Assembly (NCBI RefSeq): GCF_030407495.1
Contig: NZ_JASDDG010000007.1
Span: 48,943-112,942 of the forward strand
Source: Arthrobacter sp. APC 3897
GTDB taxonomy: Bacteria; Actinomycetota; Actinomycetes; Actinomycetales; Micrococcaceae
Direction of reading: 5' to 3'
Length of the DNA stretch: 64,000 nt
Shown: positions 16,780 to 25,393 of the stretch, piece after piece
How the letters are laid out: the number at the start of each line of letters is the position of its first letter
Position numbering within the stretch: the stretch's first letter is position 1
Translations under genes and position numbers: made by a program
Notes under the pieces: generated by a model
Seen by the model: only the letters and a program-made list of their open reading frames with translations
Databases searched by the model: none
Told to the model about the DNA's origin: nothing

Positions 16780-19005
16780 ATGGCGAGAAGAGAGATGGCG
16801 ATGACAGTCACAAGACGCGGGTTGACGCAATCCCCCGGGCATCAGGCGGATGCCAGAAGAACCTCGGCAAAACGTATACGGCGGGCCAGCACAGCTCTGG
16901 CCCTGGCGGCGCTGATGGGTGTATCCCTTGCGGCAGTTCCAGCGCAGGCGAGACCGAAACCCGGTATCCCTGCAACCCCTCCGCCGGACTCGGCTTTCCA
17001 AAAGGTAACTCTGAACGACAACCCGGGCGAACCGGTTGACCTTGCTGTCCTGCCCAATGGCGACGTGCTGCACACGACCCGCCAGGGCGAGGTATGGCTA
17101 AATGATGCGGAAACCGGGCTGAACACCCTGGCCGCAACCGTAGACGTCTACGAGCACGACGAAGAAGGCCTTCAAAGCATCGCGATTGATCCGAACTTCG
17201 GCAAAAGGGGCAGTAACTGGGTCTACATGTATTATTCCCCTCCCCTGAACACGCCCGTTGATGACCCGGCTACGCCCGACGTCAACGAGGGCGATGCTCC
17301 GACCACTGGAACAGCCGCAGACTTCGAGCCTTTCAAGGGTTACCTGCAGCTCTCACGGTTCAAATTCAATGGCAGCGCTGTCGATATGAACAGTGAACAA
17401 CGGATGCTGCAGGTGCCCGTGGACCGCGGAAGCTGCTGCCATGTCGGAGGAGACATCGTCTTCGACGCGCAGGGAAACCTTTACCTGTCCACGGGTGACG
17501 ACACCAACCCCTTCTCCTCCGGTGGCTACAGCCCTCTCGACGAACGCCCCGAAAGCAATCCGGTATTCGATGCACAACGCTCGTCTGCCAACACAAACGA
17601 CCTTCGCGGAAAGGTGCTTCGAATAACCCCCACCAGAAACGGTGGTTACACCATCCCCCGGGGTAACCTCTTCAGGCCGGGGACACCCCTCACCCGCCCT
17701 GAGATCTACGTGATGGGGCTTCGCAACCCGTTCCGCATTGAGTTGAACCGGAAGACCGGCGAGCTCCTCATCGCGGACTACTCTCCCGACGCGGGCACCG
17801 CAGATCCTCTCAGGGGCCCGGCCGGGACAGGCAAGTGGGCGGTCATTACCGAGCCTTCAAACTACGGATGGCCTTACTGTGCCACAGCCGAACTGCCGTA
17901 CGTAGACTATGACTTCGCCACCGGGACCTCGGGCGAGACCTTCAACTGTGCGGCGCCCGTCAATGAGTCACCCAACAACACGGGCAAGCGCAAGCTCCCC
18001 CCGGTGGCTCAGCCTGAAGTTTGGTACTCCTACGACCTATCGGATGAATTCCCGGAGCTCGAGACCGGGGGAATCGCCCCGATGGCCGGTCCGGTCTACA
18101 ACTTCGACAGGAAGGCAGCCAGGGGACATGCGCCCGTAGCCTGGCCGAAGTACTATGACGGCAAATCCTTCCTTTACGAATGGACCCGTGACTACATCAA
18201 AGCCATGACCATGAGTTATGGAGGAGAGCTCGTCTCCATTGAAAATGTTGTTGATTCGATCATCGTGGACAACCCGATGGACATGGAGTTCGGTCCCAAC
18301 GGTGCGCTCTACGTACTCGAGTACGGCGATGGGTACTTTGGCGAGAATCCGGATGCCCAGCTCTCCCGCATCGATTACATCGGACAGGGCGGGAACCATA
18401 CGCCGGTAGCGATGGCCTCCGGAACTCCCACTGTGGGCATGGCACCCCTCACCGTGCAGTTCTCCAGTGCAGGTACAACCGACGCCGACGGCGACAGGCT
18501 GCGCTACGCCTGGGACTTTAACTCCGACGGAGTGGTGGACTCACGGCAGCCCAATCCCACGCACACCTATCAGGAAATCGGAACCTACACGGCTAACCTC
18601 CAGGTGACCGACCGAGGCGGAAAGCATAGGGGCAAATACTCCTCCGCGGAGGTCTTTATCGAAGTAGGCAACCAGGCCCCGGTAGTGGAGTTCGTGACTC
18701 CCGTTGCCGGCCAGAGTTTCCAGTTCGGGGACACGGTGAGCTACGAAGTCCGCGTGACGGATGACCAGCCTGTTGACTGCTCACGCGTCCAGGTCACCTA
18801 CATCCTGGGCCACGACAGCCACGGACACCCGCAGACAAGCACCACGGGCTGCACCGGATCCATCACCACCACGGTGCCTGAGGGACATGATCCCGCAGTC
18901 GACAACCTGTCGGGCGTATTCAGTGCTTCCTACACCGATGCAGGCGATGGAGGCACGGGTCCGCTGACCGGAACTGCCGAAGTTGCACTGGTCCCGGCCC
19001 CCTAA
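16780..19005 (+). CDS. Secreted PQQ-type glucose/sorbosone dehydrogenase-like protein with PKD domain
   Basis: A protein of up to 741 residues. A Sec signal (hydrophobic core TALALAALMGVSLAAV, cleavage after PAQA) indicates export. Residues about 70-535 form a six-bladed beta-propeller related to soluble glucose/sorbosone dehydrogenases (LPNGDVLHTTRQGEVW, FDAQGNLYLSTGDDTN, VMGLRNPFRIELN, YGWPYC). A PKD domain follows at about 545-640 (YAWDFNSDGVVDS, TYTANLQVTD), then a C-terminal beta region. Three in-frame ATGs (16780, 16795, 16801) leave the start open, and AGAGAG favours 16801. Such proteins oxidise sugars outside the cell or bind polysaccharide. It follows the Ebo-like operon on the same strand. 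Confidence 0.82.
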   Translation: MARREMAMTVTRRGLTQSPGHQADARRTSAKRIRRASTALALAALMGVSLAAVPAQARPKPGIPATPPPDSAFQKVTLNDNPGEPVDLAVLPNGDVLHTTRQGEVWLNDAETGLNTLAATVDVYEHDEEGLQSIAIDPNFGKRGSNWVYMYYSPPLNTPVDDPATPDVNEGDAPTTGTAADFEPFKGYLQLSRFKFNGSAVDMNSEQRMLQVPVDRGSCCHVGGDIVFDAQGNLYLSTGDDTNPFSSGGYSPLDERPESNPVFDAQRSSANTNDLRGKVLRITPTRNGGYTIPRGNLFRPGTPLTRPEIYVMGLRNPFRIELNRKTGELLIADYSPDAGTADPLRGPAGTGKWAVITEPSNYGWPYCATAELPYVDYDFATGTSGETFNCAAPVNESPNNTGKRKLPPVAQPEVWYSYDLSDEFPELETGGIAPMAGPVYNFDRKAARGHAPVAWPKYYDGKSFLYEWTRDYIKAMTMSYGGELVSIENVVDSIIVDNPMDMEFGPNGALYVLEYGDGYFGENPDAQLSRIDYIGQGGNHTPVAMASGTPTVGMAPLTVQFSSAGTTDADGDRLRYAWDFNSDGVVDSRQPNPTHTYQEIGTYTANLQVTDRGGKHRGKYSSAEVFIEVGNQAPVVEFVTPVAGQSFQFGDTVSYEVRVTDDQPVDCSRVQVTYILGHDSHGHPQTSTTGCTGSITTTVPEGHDPAVDNLSGVFSASYTDAGDGGTGPLTGTAEVALVPAP

Positions 19006-19056
19006 CGCTGAGCGGGGCAGACGGACGACATTCCATAGATAAGGAGCGAAACAGGG

Positions 19057-19091
19057 AAGGGACCCTGTGCCGGGCCGGCACAGGGTTCCTT
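19057..19091. terminator. Bidirectional hairpin terminator
   Basis: A stem of about 16 pairs with one G.T wobble (AAGGGACCCTGTG arm against its complement) lies between the convergent dehydrogenase-like gene and the ROK gene. Confidence 0.8.
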
Positions 19092-19105
19092 TGCGTGATT
19101 TCCCT

Positions 19106-20323
19106 TTACTCTCCTTCCAGCCCTTGCAGGTAGCCTGCCGGGTCGGCCAGCAGCGGTTCGAAAACCAGCTCCGCTGCCCCTATCAGGATCTGGTCTTCCC
19201 CGAGCGGGGCGAGTTCAATTTTCACGTTTTCCCAGGGCCTGTGGGGTCCGCAGCCGGCGAGGGCTTCCTCCAAAACGCCGGGCGCCGCACGCACCAGGAT
19301 GCGAAGGAACCCCCCCAGGACAATAACTGAGGGGTTCAGGAGGCTCATCACCGTTTTCAATCCCACGGCCAGCAACCCGATCTGGTGAGCAATGACGGCG
19401 CTGAGCTTATCGTTGGCGCACCCGTCCTGAAGCTTCTCGAGAAGGACTTCCTCAAGGTTTTCGATTTCCCCGGCGGGCAGGCCAACCGCCTCGATCAGGG
19501 CAGCCCTGGTAACCTCGGCTTCCAGGCAGCCGGAGGAACCGCAGGTACAGGCGGTGCCGCCGGTACGTACGTGCGTGTGTCCCAGCTGCCCGGCAAACCC
19601 TGCCGCCCCCTGGATCAGGCGTCCGCCGCTGATGATGCCCCCGCCGATTCCACTGGCACCGCCGTAGAGATAAACCAAGTCGGCCACGCCCCGTCCGGCA
19701 CCAAACGCGGCCTGGGCGCGGGCCCCTACGACGGCATCGTTCGCTGTGAACACCGGCAGTCCCAGCGCTTCACCAAGACGGGAGCTCAGCGGCTCGTCCT
19801 GCCAGCCCAGATGGGGAGCTTCGATGACCGTTCCGTCGTCGGTCCGCACGAGCCCGGGGATTGCCAGCCCCACGCCCGTGACCCGGTGGCCTGCGGGCAT
19901 GGAAGTACGCATTCCCGAGTAGACGGCGGTCACGATGTTGACCACCTCAACGCCGGACGGTGCCCGGACCGTATGGAACCGGACAGCGTTGACTATGTGG
20001 CCGCCCAGCGAGACCAGGGCCACGCTTACGACGTCAACATCAGGGTTAACAACCAGCGCCAGAGCGGCGGGGCTGGGATCGATCTTGATGCTCGGACGGC
20101 CGTGCAGCTGTGCCGTATCCAAGTCGCTCTCCACTGCCAGTCCCAGCTGGGAGAGTTCGGCAACAAGTGCTGCGATCGTGGAACGGTTGAGCCCGGTTGT
20201 CCGGGTGAGCTGGGCACGGGATATGCCAGCAGTGGAGTGCACTAGCCGCAGGACGGTGGAGAGGTTGTGCTGGCGGCTCGAATCCCGGTTGCTGCCCGGA
20301 TGTGTGCGGGCGGTGGCAAACAT
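19106..20323 (-). CDS. ROK-family transcriptional regulator
   Basis: A 405-residue repressor-type protein. The winged helix is at residues about 18-70 (LSTVLRLVHSTAGISRAQL), and the ROK domain has GVGLAIPGLV, GGASGIGGG and the zinc cluster CTCGSSGCLEAE. ATG 20323 is preceded by GAGGAAAG. It is not a recent duplicate of the ROK gene at 7966, since the sensor domains differ widely. Possible targets are the sugar ABC transporter genes and the secreted dehydrogenase gene beside it (inference). Confidence 0.88.
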   Translation of the reverse strand: MFATARTHPGSNRDSSRQHNLSTVLRLVHSTAGISRAQLTRTTGLNRSTIAALVAELSQLGLAVESDLDTAQLHGRPSIKIDPSPAALALVVNPDVDVVSVALVSLGGHIVNAVRFHTVRAPSGVEVVNIVTAVYSGMRTSMPAGHRVTGVGLAIPGLVRTDDGTVIEAPHLGWQDEPLSSRLGEALGLPVFTANDAVVGARAQAAFGAGRGVADLVYLYGGASGIGGGIISGGRLIQGAAGFAGQLGHTHVRTGGTACTCGSSGCLEAEVTRAALIEAVGLPAGEIENLEEVLLEKLQDGCANDKLSAVIAHQIGLLAVGLKTVMSLLNPSVIVLGGFLRILVRAAPGVLEEALAGCGPHRPWENVKIELAPLGEDQILIGAAELVFEPLLADPAGYLQGLEGE

Positions 20324-20374
20324 ATTCTTTCCTCGTATTAGGGTCCTTCCGGCGGACGGGCCGAAACCGGACTA

Positions 20375-20390
20375 GTTTCCCATAGTAAAC
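20375..20390. promoter_or_regulatory. Possible operator upstream of the second ROK gene
   Basis: A partial inverted repeat with GTTT and AAAC ends sits about 50 bases upstream of the ROK start in the non-coding gap. Weak evidence, given for position only. Confidence 0.25.
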
Positions 20391-20422
20391 GTGCTCTGGA
20401 GCGTCACCTGCGAAAAGCACGA

Positions 20423-21502
20423 TCAGAGGGAATGGAGCTCAACAAGGAGGGAAAACAAGAGTCTTTCCAAGCTCGCGGCAAGGCCAGCGGGAATCTCTTC
20501 CCCAAGTTCTTTCACTGCGGCGTGTGCGTGTTCGGATGCCAGGTGGACAGCGTGCTCCCGTGCCCCGCACTCCGTCAGCAGGTCACGGATCCGCCCAGCC
20601 TCTGCGGCCGTCAGTTCCCTTGATCCCATAAGTTGTGAAATCTCTTTCCACTGCGGCTTAGTGGCCGCGTAGGAGAGCAGGATGGTCCGTTTGCCTTCCC
20701 GGAGGTCTCCGATATTTGTCTTTCCAGTCTCCTCTTCGTCACCAAACGTCCCGCGAACGTCATCAACAATCTGGTAGGCAATTCCGGCATCACGTCCGAA
20801 AGCGCCTAGCCTTCCGGCAACGGAGGCTGGGGCCCCTGCCAGCAAAGCGCCGGCTTGAAGTGGCGCCTCAAAGGAATAGGCAGCAGTCTTACGGCGGGCC
20901 ACCGTCCGAACCTCCTCGGGGGAGGGCATTTGAACCGCCCGGGCGAACTCAGCATCGAGGAGTTCGCCTCCGATGGAAGAGAATACTGCGTAGTCCAGGA
21001 TGCTGTTCAGCTGCTGCCGCACCTCCCCGCTCGCTTCAACCGCTTCGTGGAGGCGGTAGGCCCCCGCCAGTGAAAGGTCCCCAGCCAGCAGCCCGGCAGA
21101 CATGCCGGCGTGCTGTGCGCCCTCCGCGGATGCGCCCGCCCGCTTGGCCTTATTGGCGTAGTGCCCCGATACATTGGGAACCCCATGCCTCGTGGTGTCC
21201 CGGTCAATTACATCGTCATGAATGAGGAACGCGTTGTGGAGGAGTTCATAGACCGCGCCGAGTTTGGCAGCTGCGGTGAGGTCGGATCCTCCCAGCTGGC
21301 GGTAAGCGAGCATGAGCAGGCGCGGACGAAAGCGTTTTCCCCCGGCTGCGTTCCGTTCGATCGCTTCCCACAGGCTGAGGTAAGCCGGATGGAGCGAGAC
21401 AGCCCGGAGCTTGGCATCCGTAAAGAACTGATCCAGCACCTCTTCGACCAGTCCCAGCTCAGCATCGTTTTCCAAGGTATATTCCACGTCAAGGAATTTC
21501 AC
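20423..21502 (-). CDS. Polyprenyl (geranylgeranyl-type) diphosphate synthase
   Basis: A 359-residue trans-prenyltransferase that condenses isopentenyl diphosphate with an allylic diphosphate. The first Asp-rich motif is DDVIDRD after FLIH. The second is DDVRGTFGDEEETGK, typical of actinobacterial GGPP synthases of the IdsA type. GKRFRPRLLML and the KTNIGDLREGKRT segment are also conserved. The GTG at 21502 follows GAGGG by seven bases. It is 60 bases downstream of the ABC permease gene on the same strand and may share its transcript. Chain length cannot be read with certainty. It could feed the UbiA enzyme at 10748. Confidence 0.88.
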   Translation of the reverse strand: MKFLDVEYTLENDAELGLVEEVLDQFFTDAKLRAVSLHPAYLSLWEAIERNAAGGKRFRPRLLMLAYRQLGGSDLTAAAKLGAVYELLHNAFLIHDDVIDRDTTRHGVPNVSGHYANKAKRAGASAEGAQHAGMSAGLLAGDLSLAGAYRLHEAVEASGEVRQQLNSILDYAVFSSIGGELLDAEFARAVQMPSPEEVRTVARRKTAAYSFEAPLQAGALLAGAPASVAGRLGAFGRDAGIAYQIVDDVRGTFGDEEETGKTNIGDLREGKRTILLSYAATKPQWKEISQLMGSRELTAAEAGRIRDLLTECGAREHAVHLASEHAHAAVKELGEEIPAGLAASLERLLFSLLVELHSL

Positions 21503-21561
21503 TATGCGCCCTCTGCTTTGTCAGTGATGCCTGGCCCGTGCCTGCCCCTGTCTGGGGGGGG

Positions 21562-22611
21562 TTAGCCGCCCCGTTTAGACGGCCGCGCGGAAGCGAAGCG
21601 CTGCTGCAGGAGGACCGCGAGCACGATGATCATGCCTTTGACAATGGCTTGGACGGATGTGTCCAGGTTGTTCTGCGTGAAGATGTTGGTGAGGGTGGCG
21701 AAGATGAGCACGCCCAGGACTGTGCCCATGATGGTGCCGCGGCCGCCAGCGAGCAGGGTTCCGCCCACTACGACGGCGGCAATCGCGTCGAGTTCGTAGA
21801 GCAAGCCGTGGGTCGAGGTGCCGGCCGTTGTCCGTCCGAGCATCATGACTGCGGCGATACCGGCGGAAAACCCGGACAGGACGTACAGAGCCACCAAATG
21901 CCGCTTCACCTTGATGCCTGCCAGCCGGGATGCTTCCCGATTCCCGCCAATGGCTACGGTCCTGCGGCCGAACGTGGTGCGGTTCAGCAAGAACCAGCCC
22001 ACGGCTGCGGCCAGGATGAAGATCCACACCAGGACGGGAATGCCGAGGAATTCTCCCCGCATAACCTTGAGGAAGTCCCGGTTGGTGACGATCTGCGTGC
22101 TGCGGCCGGAGATCAGTTCGGCCAGCCCCCGCGCACCCACCAGCGTGGCAAGCGTGGCGATGAACGCAACGACGTTTCCATAGGCGATCACCACACCGTT
22201 GAGCAGGCCGACTCCCGCGCCCACGGCCAGGGCCACCAGGACCATGAGCAGCCAGGATGACTGGGTCGCTGCGAGCTGGATACTCGTCAGGCTGGCAACC
22301 ACCGTGGCCAGGCCCATGACCGAACCCACGGAAAGGTCGATTCCGCCGGCCGTAATGACAAAAGTGACGCCAATGCTGATGACGCCAATGATGGAGGCGT
22401 ACCGCAGGATGGTGAGCAGGTTCTCCACGTTCAGGAACCGGTCGCCGCTCGTGACGGCGCCCACGGCGAAGAGCAGGCCCAGCGCGAGGACCAGGCCGAG
22501 GCTGCGTCCCGCTGAACCGCCCAAGGCATTTTTCAGCGGGTTGTTCCTGGTGCCGCTGCCGCCGGGCGGGGTGTTGGTCGGATCAGCGACCGTGGTGTTG
22601 GGCTCGCTCAC
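21562..22611 (-). CDS. Ribose-type sugar ABC transporter permease
   Basis: A 349-residue membrane protein of the RbsC/XylH family with about ten hydrophobic segments. The conserved FVITAGGIDLSVGS loop and the EAA-like region AIGGNREASRLAGI are visible, as is the C-terminal TQNNLDTSVQAIVKG. It forms the pore for a pentose, hexose or cyclitol. The GTG start overlaps the ATPase stop by four bases. Confidence 0.92.
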   Translation of the reverse strand: MSEPNTTVADPTNTPPGGSGTRNNPLKNALGGSAGRSLGLVLALGLLFAVGAVTSGDRFLNVENLLTILRYASIIGVISIGVTFVITAGGIDLSVGSVMGLATVVASLTSIQLAATQSSWLLMVLVALAVGAGVGLLNGVVIAYGNVVAFIATLATLVGARGLAELISGRSTQIVTNRDFLKVMRGEFLGIPVLVWIFILAAAVGWFLLNRTTFGRRTVAIGGNREASRLAGIKVKRHLVALYVLSGFSAGIAAVMMLGRTTAGTSTHGLLYELDAIAAVVVGGTLLAGGRGTIMGTVLGVLIFATLTNIFTQNNLDTSVQAIVKGMIIVLAVLLQQRFASARPSKRGG

Positions 22612-24125
22612 GCGGCACTTCCCTTCATGATGAGATCGAGCACGCCATGCTCGTCAATGTCGCTTGGGTTGGTTTCGGCCAGGACGTTGCCGTCATCGAT
22701 GACGAGTACTTTGTCAGCGAGTCCCAGCACCTCTTCGATCTCGCTGGAGACGACGATGATGGCTGCTCCCTCTGCCGCGAGGCGGCGAATCAGGGTGTAG
22801 ATTTCCGCGCGGGCACCGACGTCGACGCCCCTGGTCGGTTCGTCAAGCAGCAGGACAGGGGTGCCGTGGACCACCCAGCGGGCCAGCAGGATCTTCTGCT
22901 GGTTGCCCCCCGAAAGGGTTCGGGTGGGACGGTCCGGATCGGCCGGCCGCAGTTCCAGGGCGATGATCTGGTCCCGTGCGGCATCCCGTTCGGCTTTTTC
23001 ATTGAGGTACCCGCCGCGTGCAAACCGTTCGAAGGTGGACAGCGTAACGTTCTTGAACAGCGGCTCATCCAGAATGAGTCCCTGGCTTTTCCGTTCTTCC
23101 GGAGAGAGCCCAATTCCCGCCTTGACGGCGGCGGGCACCGAACCGGTGCGGAGTCGTTTGCCGTTGACTGAGATCCTGCCGGAGGTAGGTTTCCGTACTC
23201 CGCAGATGGTTTCCAGGATCTCCGAACGCTTGGATCCGACCAGTCCAGCGAAGCCCAGGATCTCTCCCGCCTTGATGTGGAAACTGATTTTCCGAAACTC
23301 TCCCTGCAGCTCGAGATCTTCCACATCGAGTACTACCGGGGCGTCCGGGGAAGGGGGGTTCCGTGGCGGGAAGACGTTCTCGACGTCCCGTCCCGTCATC
23401 AGCCGAACCAGCTCCGACCGGGAAGTTTCCGCAACCTGAAGGCCGCTGGCGGTGCTTTTCCCGTCCTTAAGCACGGAAATCCGGTCACCAATTTGGCGTA
23501 TCTCCTCGAGCCGGTGGGAGATGTAAACCACGGCGATGCCCTCGGCGGTGAGCTCCCGGATGACGCGGAAGAGATTCGCCACTTCACCGGAATCGAGGAT
23601 GGCGCTGGGTTCGTCCATGATGATGAGCTTCGTGTCGCGGGACAGAGCCCTCGCCAGGCTAACAATCTGCTTGTTGGCGGCGGAGAGCGATCCGACCTCG
23701 GCCGAGGGCGAGAGCCGGCTGTGCCCGAGCCGCTTCAGCAGCTCCCGTGTCCGTGCATTGGCCTCCCTGACACGCAGGATCCCTCCGCTTGCGTTCTCGT
23801 GTCCCAGGAAAATGTTCTCCGTCACCGTCAGGCCGTCCACGACATCCAGCTCCTGATACATGGTCGCGATGCCCAGGCCCAGTGCTTCAGTGGGATGAGG
23901 GAGGGAGACTTCCTGGCCCTCCCAGAGGATCACCCCGCCGTCCGGCTCATACACCCCGGAGAGGGTCTTGATCAGGGTGGACTTGCCCGCACCGTTTTGG
24001 CCCATCACGCAATGGACCTCTCCGTGCCGCACCTGCAGGTCCACGCCCTTGAGTACCTGAACACCACCGAACTGCTTCGAGAGGCCGCGCACCTGGAGCA
24101 GCGGGGGCTGATCTTCATCGAACAT
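22608..24125 (-). CDS. Ribose-type sugar ABC transporter ATPase (two NBDs)
   Basis: A 505-residue protein with two nucleotide-binding halves, as in RbsA/MglA. The first half has Walker A GQNGAGKST and a SLSAANKQ signature. The second has the expected degenerate Walker A (GLVGSKRSE), the signature LSGGNQQKI and LLLDEPTRGVDVGA. It powers the permease encoded directly downstream. It is divergent from the binding-protein gene at 24279, and the 153-base gap between them holds a CRP/GlxR-like site. Confidence 0.93.
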   Translation of the reverse strand: MFDEDQPPLLQVRGLSKQFGGVQVLKGVDLQVRHGEVHCVMGQNGAGKSTLIKTLSGVYEPDGGVILWEGQEVSLPHPTEALGLGIATMYQELDVVDGLTVTENIFLGHENASGGILRVREANARTRELLKRLGHSRLSPSAEVGSLSAANKQIVSLARALSRDTKLIIMDEPSAILDSGEVANLFRVIRELTAEGIAVVYISHRLEEIRQIGDRISVLKDGKSTASGLQVAETSRSELVRLMTGRDVENVFPPRNPPSPDAPVVLDVEDLELQGEFRKISFHIKAGEILGFAGLVGSKRSEILETICGVRKPTSGRISVNGKRLRTGSVPAAVKAGIGLSPEERKSQGLILDEPLFKNVTLSTFERFARGGYLNEKAERDAARDQIIALELRPADPDRPTRTLSGGNQQKILLARWVVHGTPVLLLDEPTRGVDVGARAEIYTLIRRLAAEGAAIIVVSSEIEEVLGLADKVLVIDDGNVLAETNPSDIDEHGVLDLIMKGSAA

Positions 24126-24193
24126 GTGAGGAACCTAACACATTATGTCGGCAGTCGGTATAAGGCTGTCGATTATTTTCATTCTTCTGTTAT

Positions 24194-24209
24194 TGTGATG
24201 CAAATCACG
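24194..24209. promoter_or_regulatory. CRP/GlxR-like binding site
   Basis: TGTGA-N6-TCACG closely matches the TGTGA-N6-TCACA consensus of CRP-family regulators. It lies in the divergent promoter region of the sugar ABC transporter genes, consistent with cAMP-dependent carbon control. Confidence 0.55.
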
Positions 24210-24278
24210 CAAAGTTGGGGCTTTCAGTGGTGGTCGTGTTCCTGGCGTAGACGCACTTAACTCAATGAGGAGAGACAG

Positions 24279-25322
24279 ATGCCTGCAGTTCTCAAGAAAC
24301 GGAAAATGCTCATCCCCGTCGGTGCCTTCCTTACTGTTGGTGCCCTCGTCACGGGGTGCACACCCGGGGATGAAGGCGGAGACAGCCAGCCCACCAATGC
24401 TTCGGTTGAAGGCAACCAGGCCGAGGGGGACACGGTCGTCATCGGCTTTTCGGGGCCCGCATCAGACCATGGCTGGCTCGGCGCCATAAACAGTGCCGCC
24501 CTGGCCGCAGCTGAGGACCTTCCGGACGTGGAACTCCGGGTCGCGGAAGGAACCAATGACGCCAACCTCCAAATCAGCCAAGTTGAGCAGTTCATCAACG
24601 ACGGCGTTGATGCCATTGTGCTGCTGCCGACGGACGGCGCTGCGCTGACCCAAGTGGCAACCCAGGCGACCGAGGCTGGAATCCCCGTGATTAACGTTGA
24701 CCGGGAGTTCTCCAGCCCTTCTGCGGCCAGGGCCACCGTGCTGGGAGATAACTACGGCATGGGCGTCAGCGCAGGAAACTATATCTGCGAGGAAATCGGA
24801 GGGAACAATGACGCCGTTGTTGCCGAAATAGCCGGTGTTGACTCGTTGCCGCTGACGCAGGACCGGAGCCGGGGCTTTGCAGACGCCCTCGAATCCTGCG
24901 GATTGGACGTGGACAACCGAGTGGCTGCGGACTTCACGATTGCGGGCGGAGAGGCGACCACGTCGCAGCTGCTCTCCGCTGCCCCGAAGATCGATGCCAT
25001 CTGGAACCACGATGACGATCAGGGCATCGGTGTTCTGGCGGCAATCGACAACGCCGGCCGGGATGAGTTCTTCATGGTCGGCGGCGCCGGATCGGCAAAC
25101 GCCATGCGGGAGATCCAGTCCGGTGAAAGCGTCCTGAAAGCTACGGTGATCTACCCCTCCACTCAGGCAGCGGACGGAATCCGTCTGGCCCGGCTGATCG
25201 CGCAGGACAAGGCGATGAGTGACTTGGTGGAGGTAGAGGTCCCGAAGCGCATTGTCCTGAATGCCCCGGTAGTCACTCAGGAGAACGTCGAGCAATACCT
25301 GCCGACCGCCTTCGAGTCCTAG
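24279..25322 (+). CDS. Sugar ABC transporter substrate-binding lipoprotein
   Basis: A 347-residue periplasmic-binding protein of the RbsB/LacI-like fold, anchored through the lipobox LVTGC (Cys27). Features of the family are GFSGPASDHGWLG, EGTNDANLQISQVEQ, DAIVLLPTD and IWNHDDDQGIG. The ATG has GAGGAGAG four bases upstream. It is divergent from the transporter ATPase/permease genes and is their likely partner. The ligand is unknown. A neighbouring Gfo/Idh/MocA dehydrogenase points to a sugar or inositol-like compound (inference). Confidence 0.92.
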   Translation: MPAVLKKRKMLIPVGAFLTVGALVTGCTPGDEGGDSQPTNASVEGNQAEGDTVVIGFSGPASDHGWLGAINSAALAAAEDLPDVELRVAEGTNDANLQISQVEQFINDGVDAIVLLPTDGAALTQVATQATEAGIPVINVDREFSSPSAARATVLGDNYGMGVSAGNYICEEIGGNNDAVVAEIAGVDSLPLTQDRSRGFADALESCGLDVDNRVAADFTIAGGEATTSQLLSAAPKIDAIWNHDDDQGIGVLAAIDNAGRDEFFMVGGAGSANAMREIQSGESVLKATVIYPSTQAADGIRLARLIAQDKAMSDLVEVEVPKRIVLNAPVVTQENVEQYLPTAFES

Positions 25323-25330
25323 CCCCCTGT

Positions 25331-25358
25331 GCGGGACGCCCGGGTCTGGGCGTCCCGC
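25331..25358 (+). terminator. Intercistronic hairpin terminator/attenuator
   Basis: A perfect 11-pair GC-rich stem with a 6-base loop lies 8 bases after the binding-protein stop, with a GAGTTTT tail. It probably lowers read-through into the oxidoreductase gene. Confidence 0.65.
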
Positions 25359-25393
25359 TGCCGTTGAGTTTTCCAACCGCCGGAAGAGGAATA

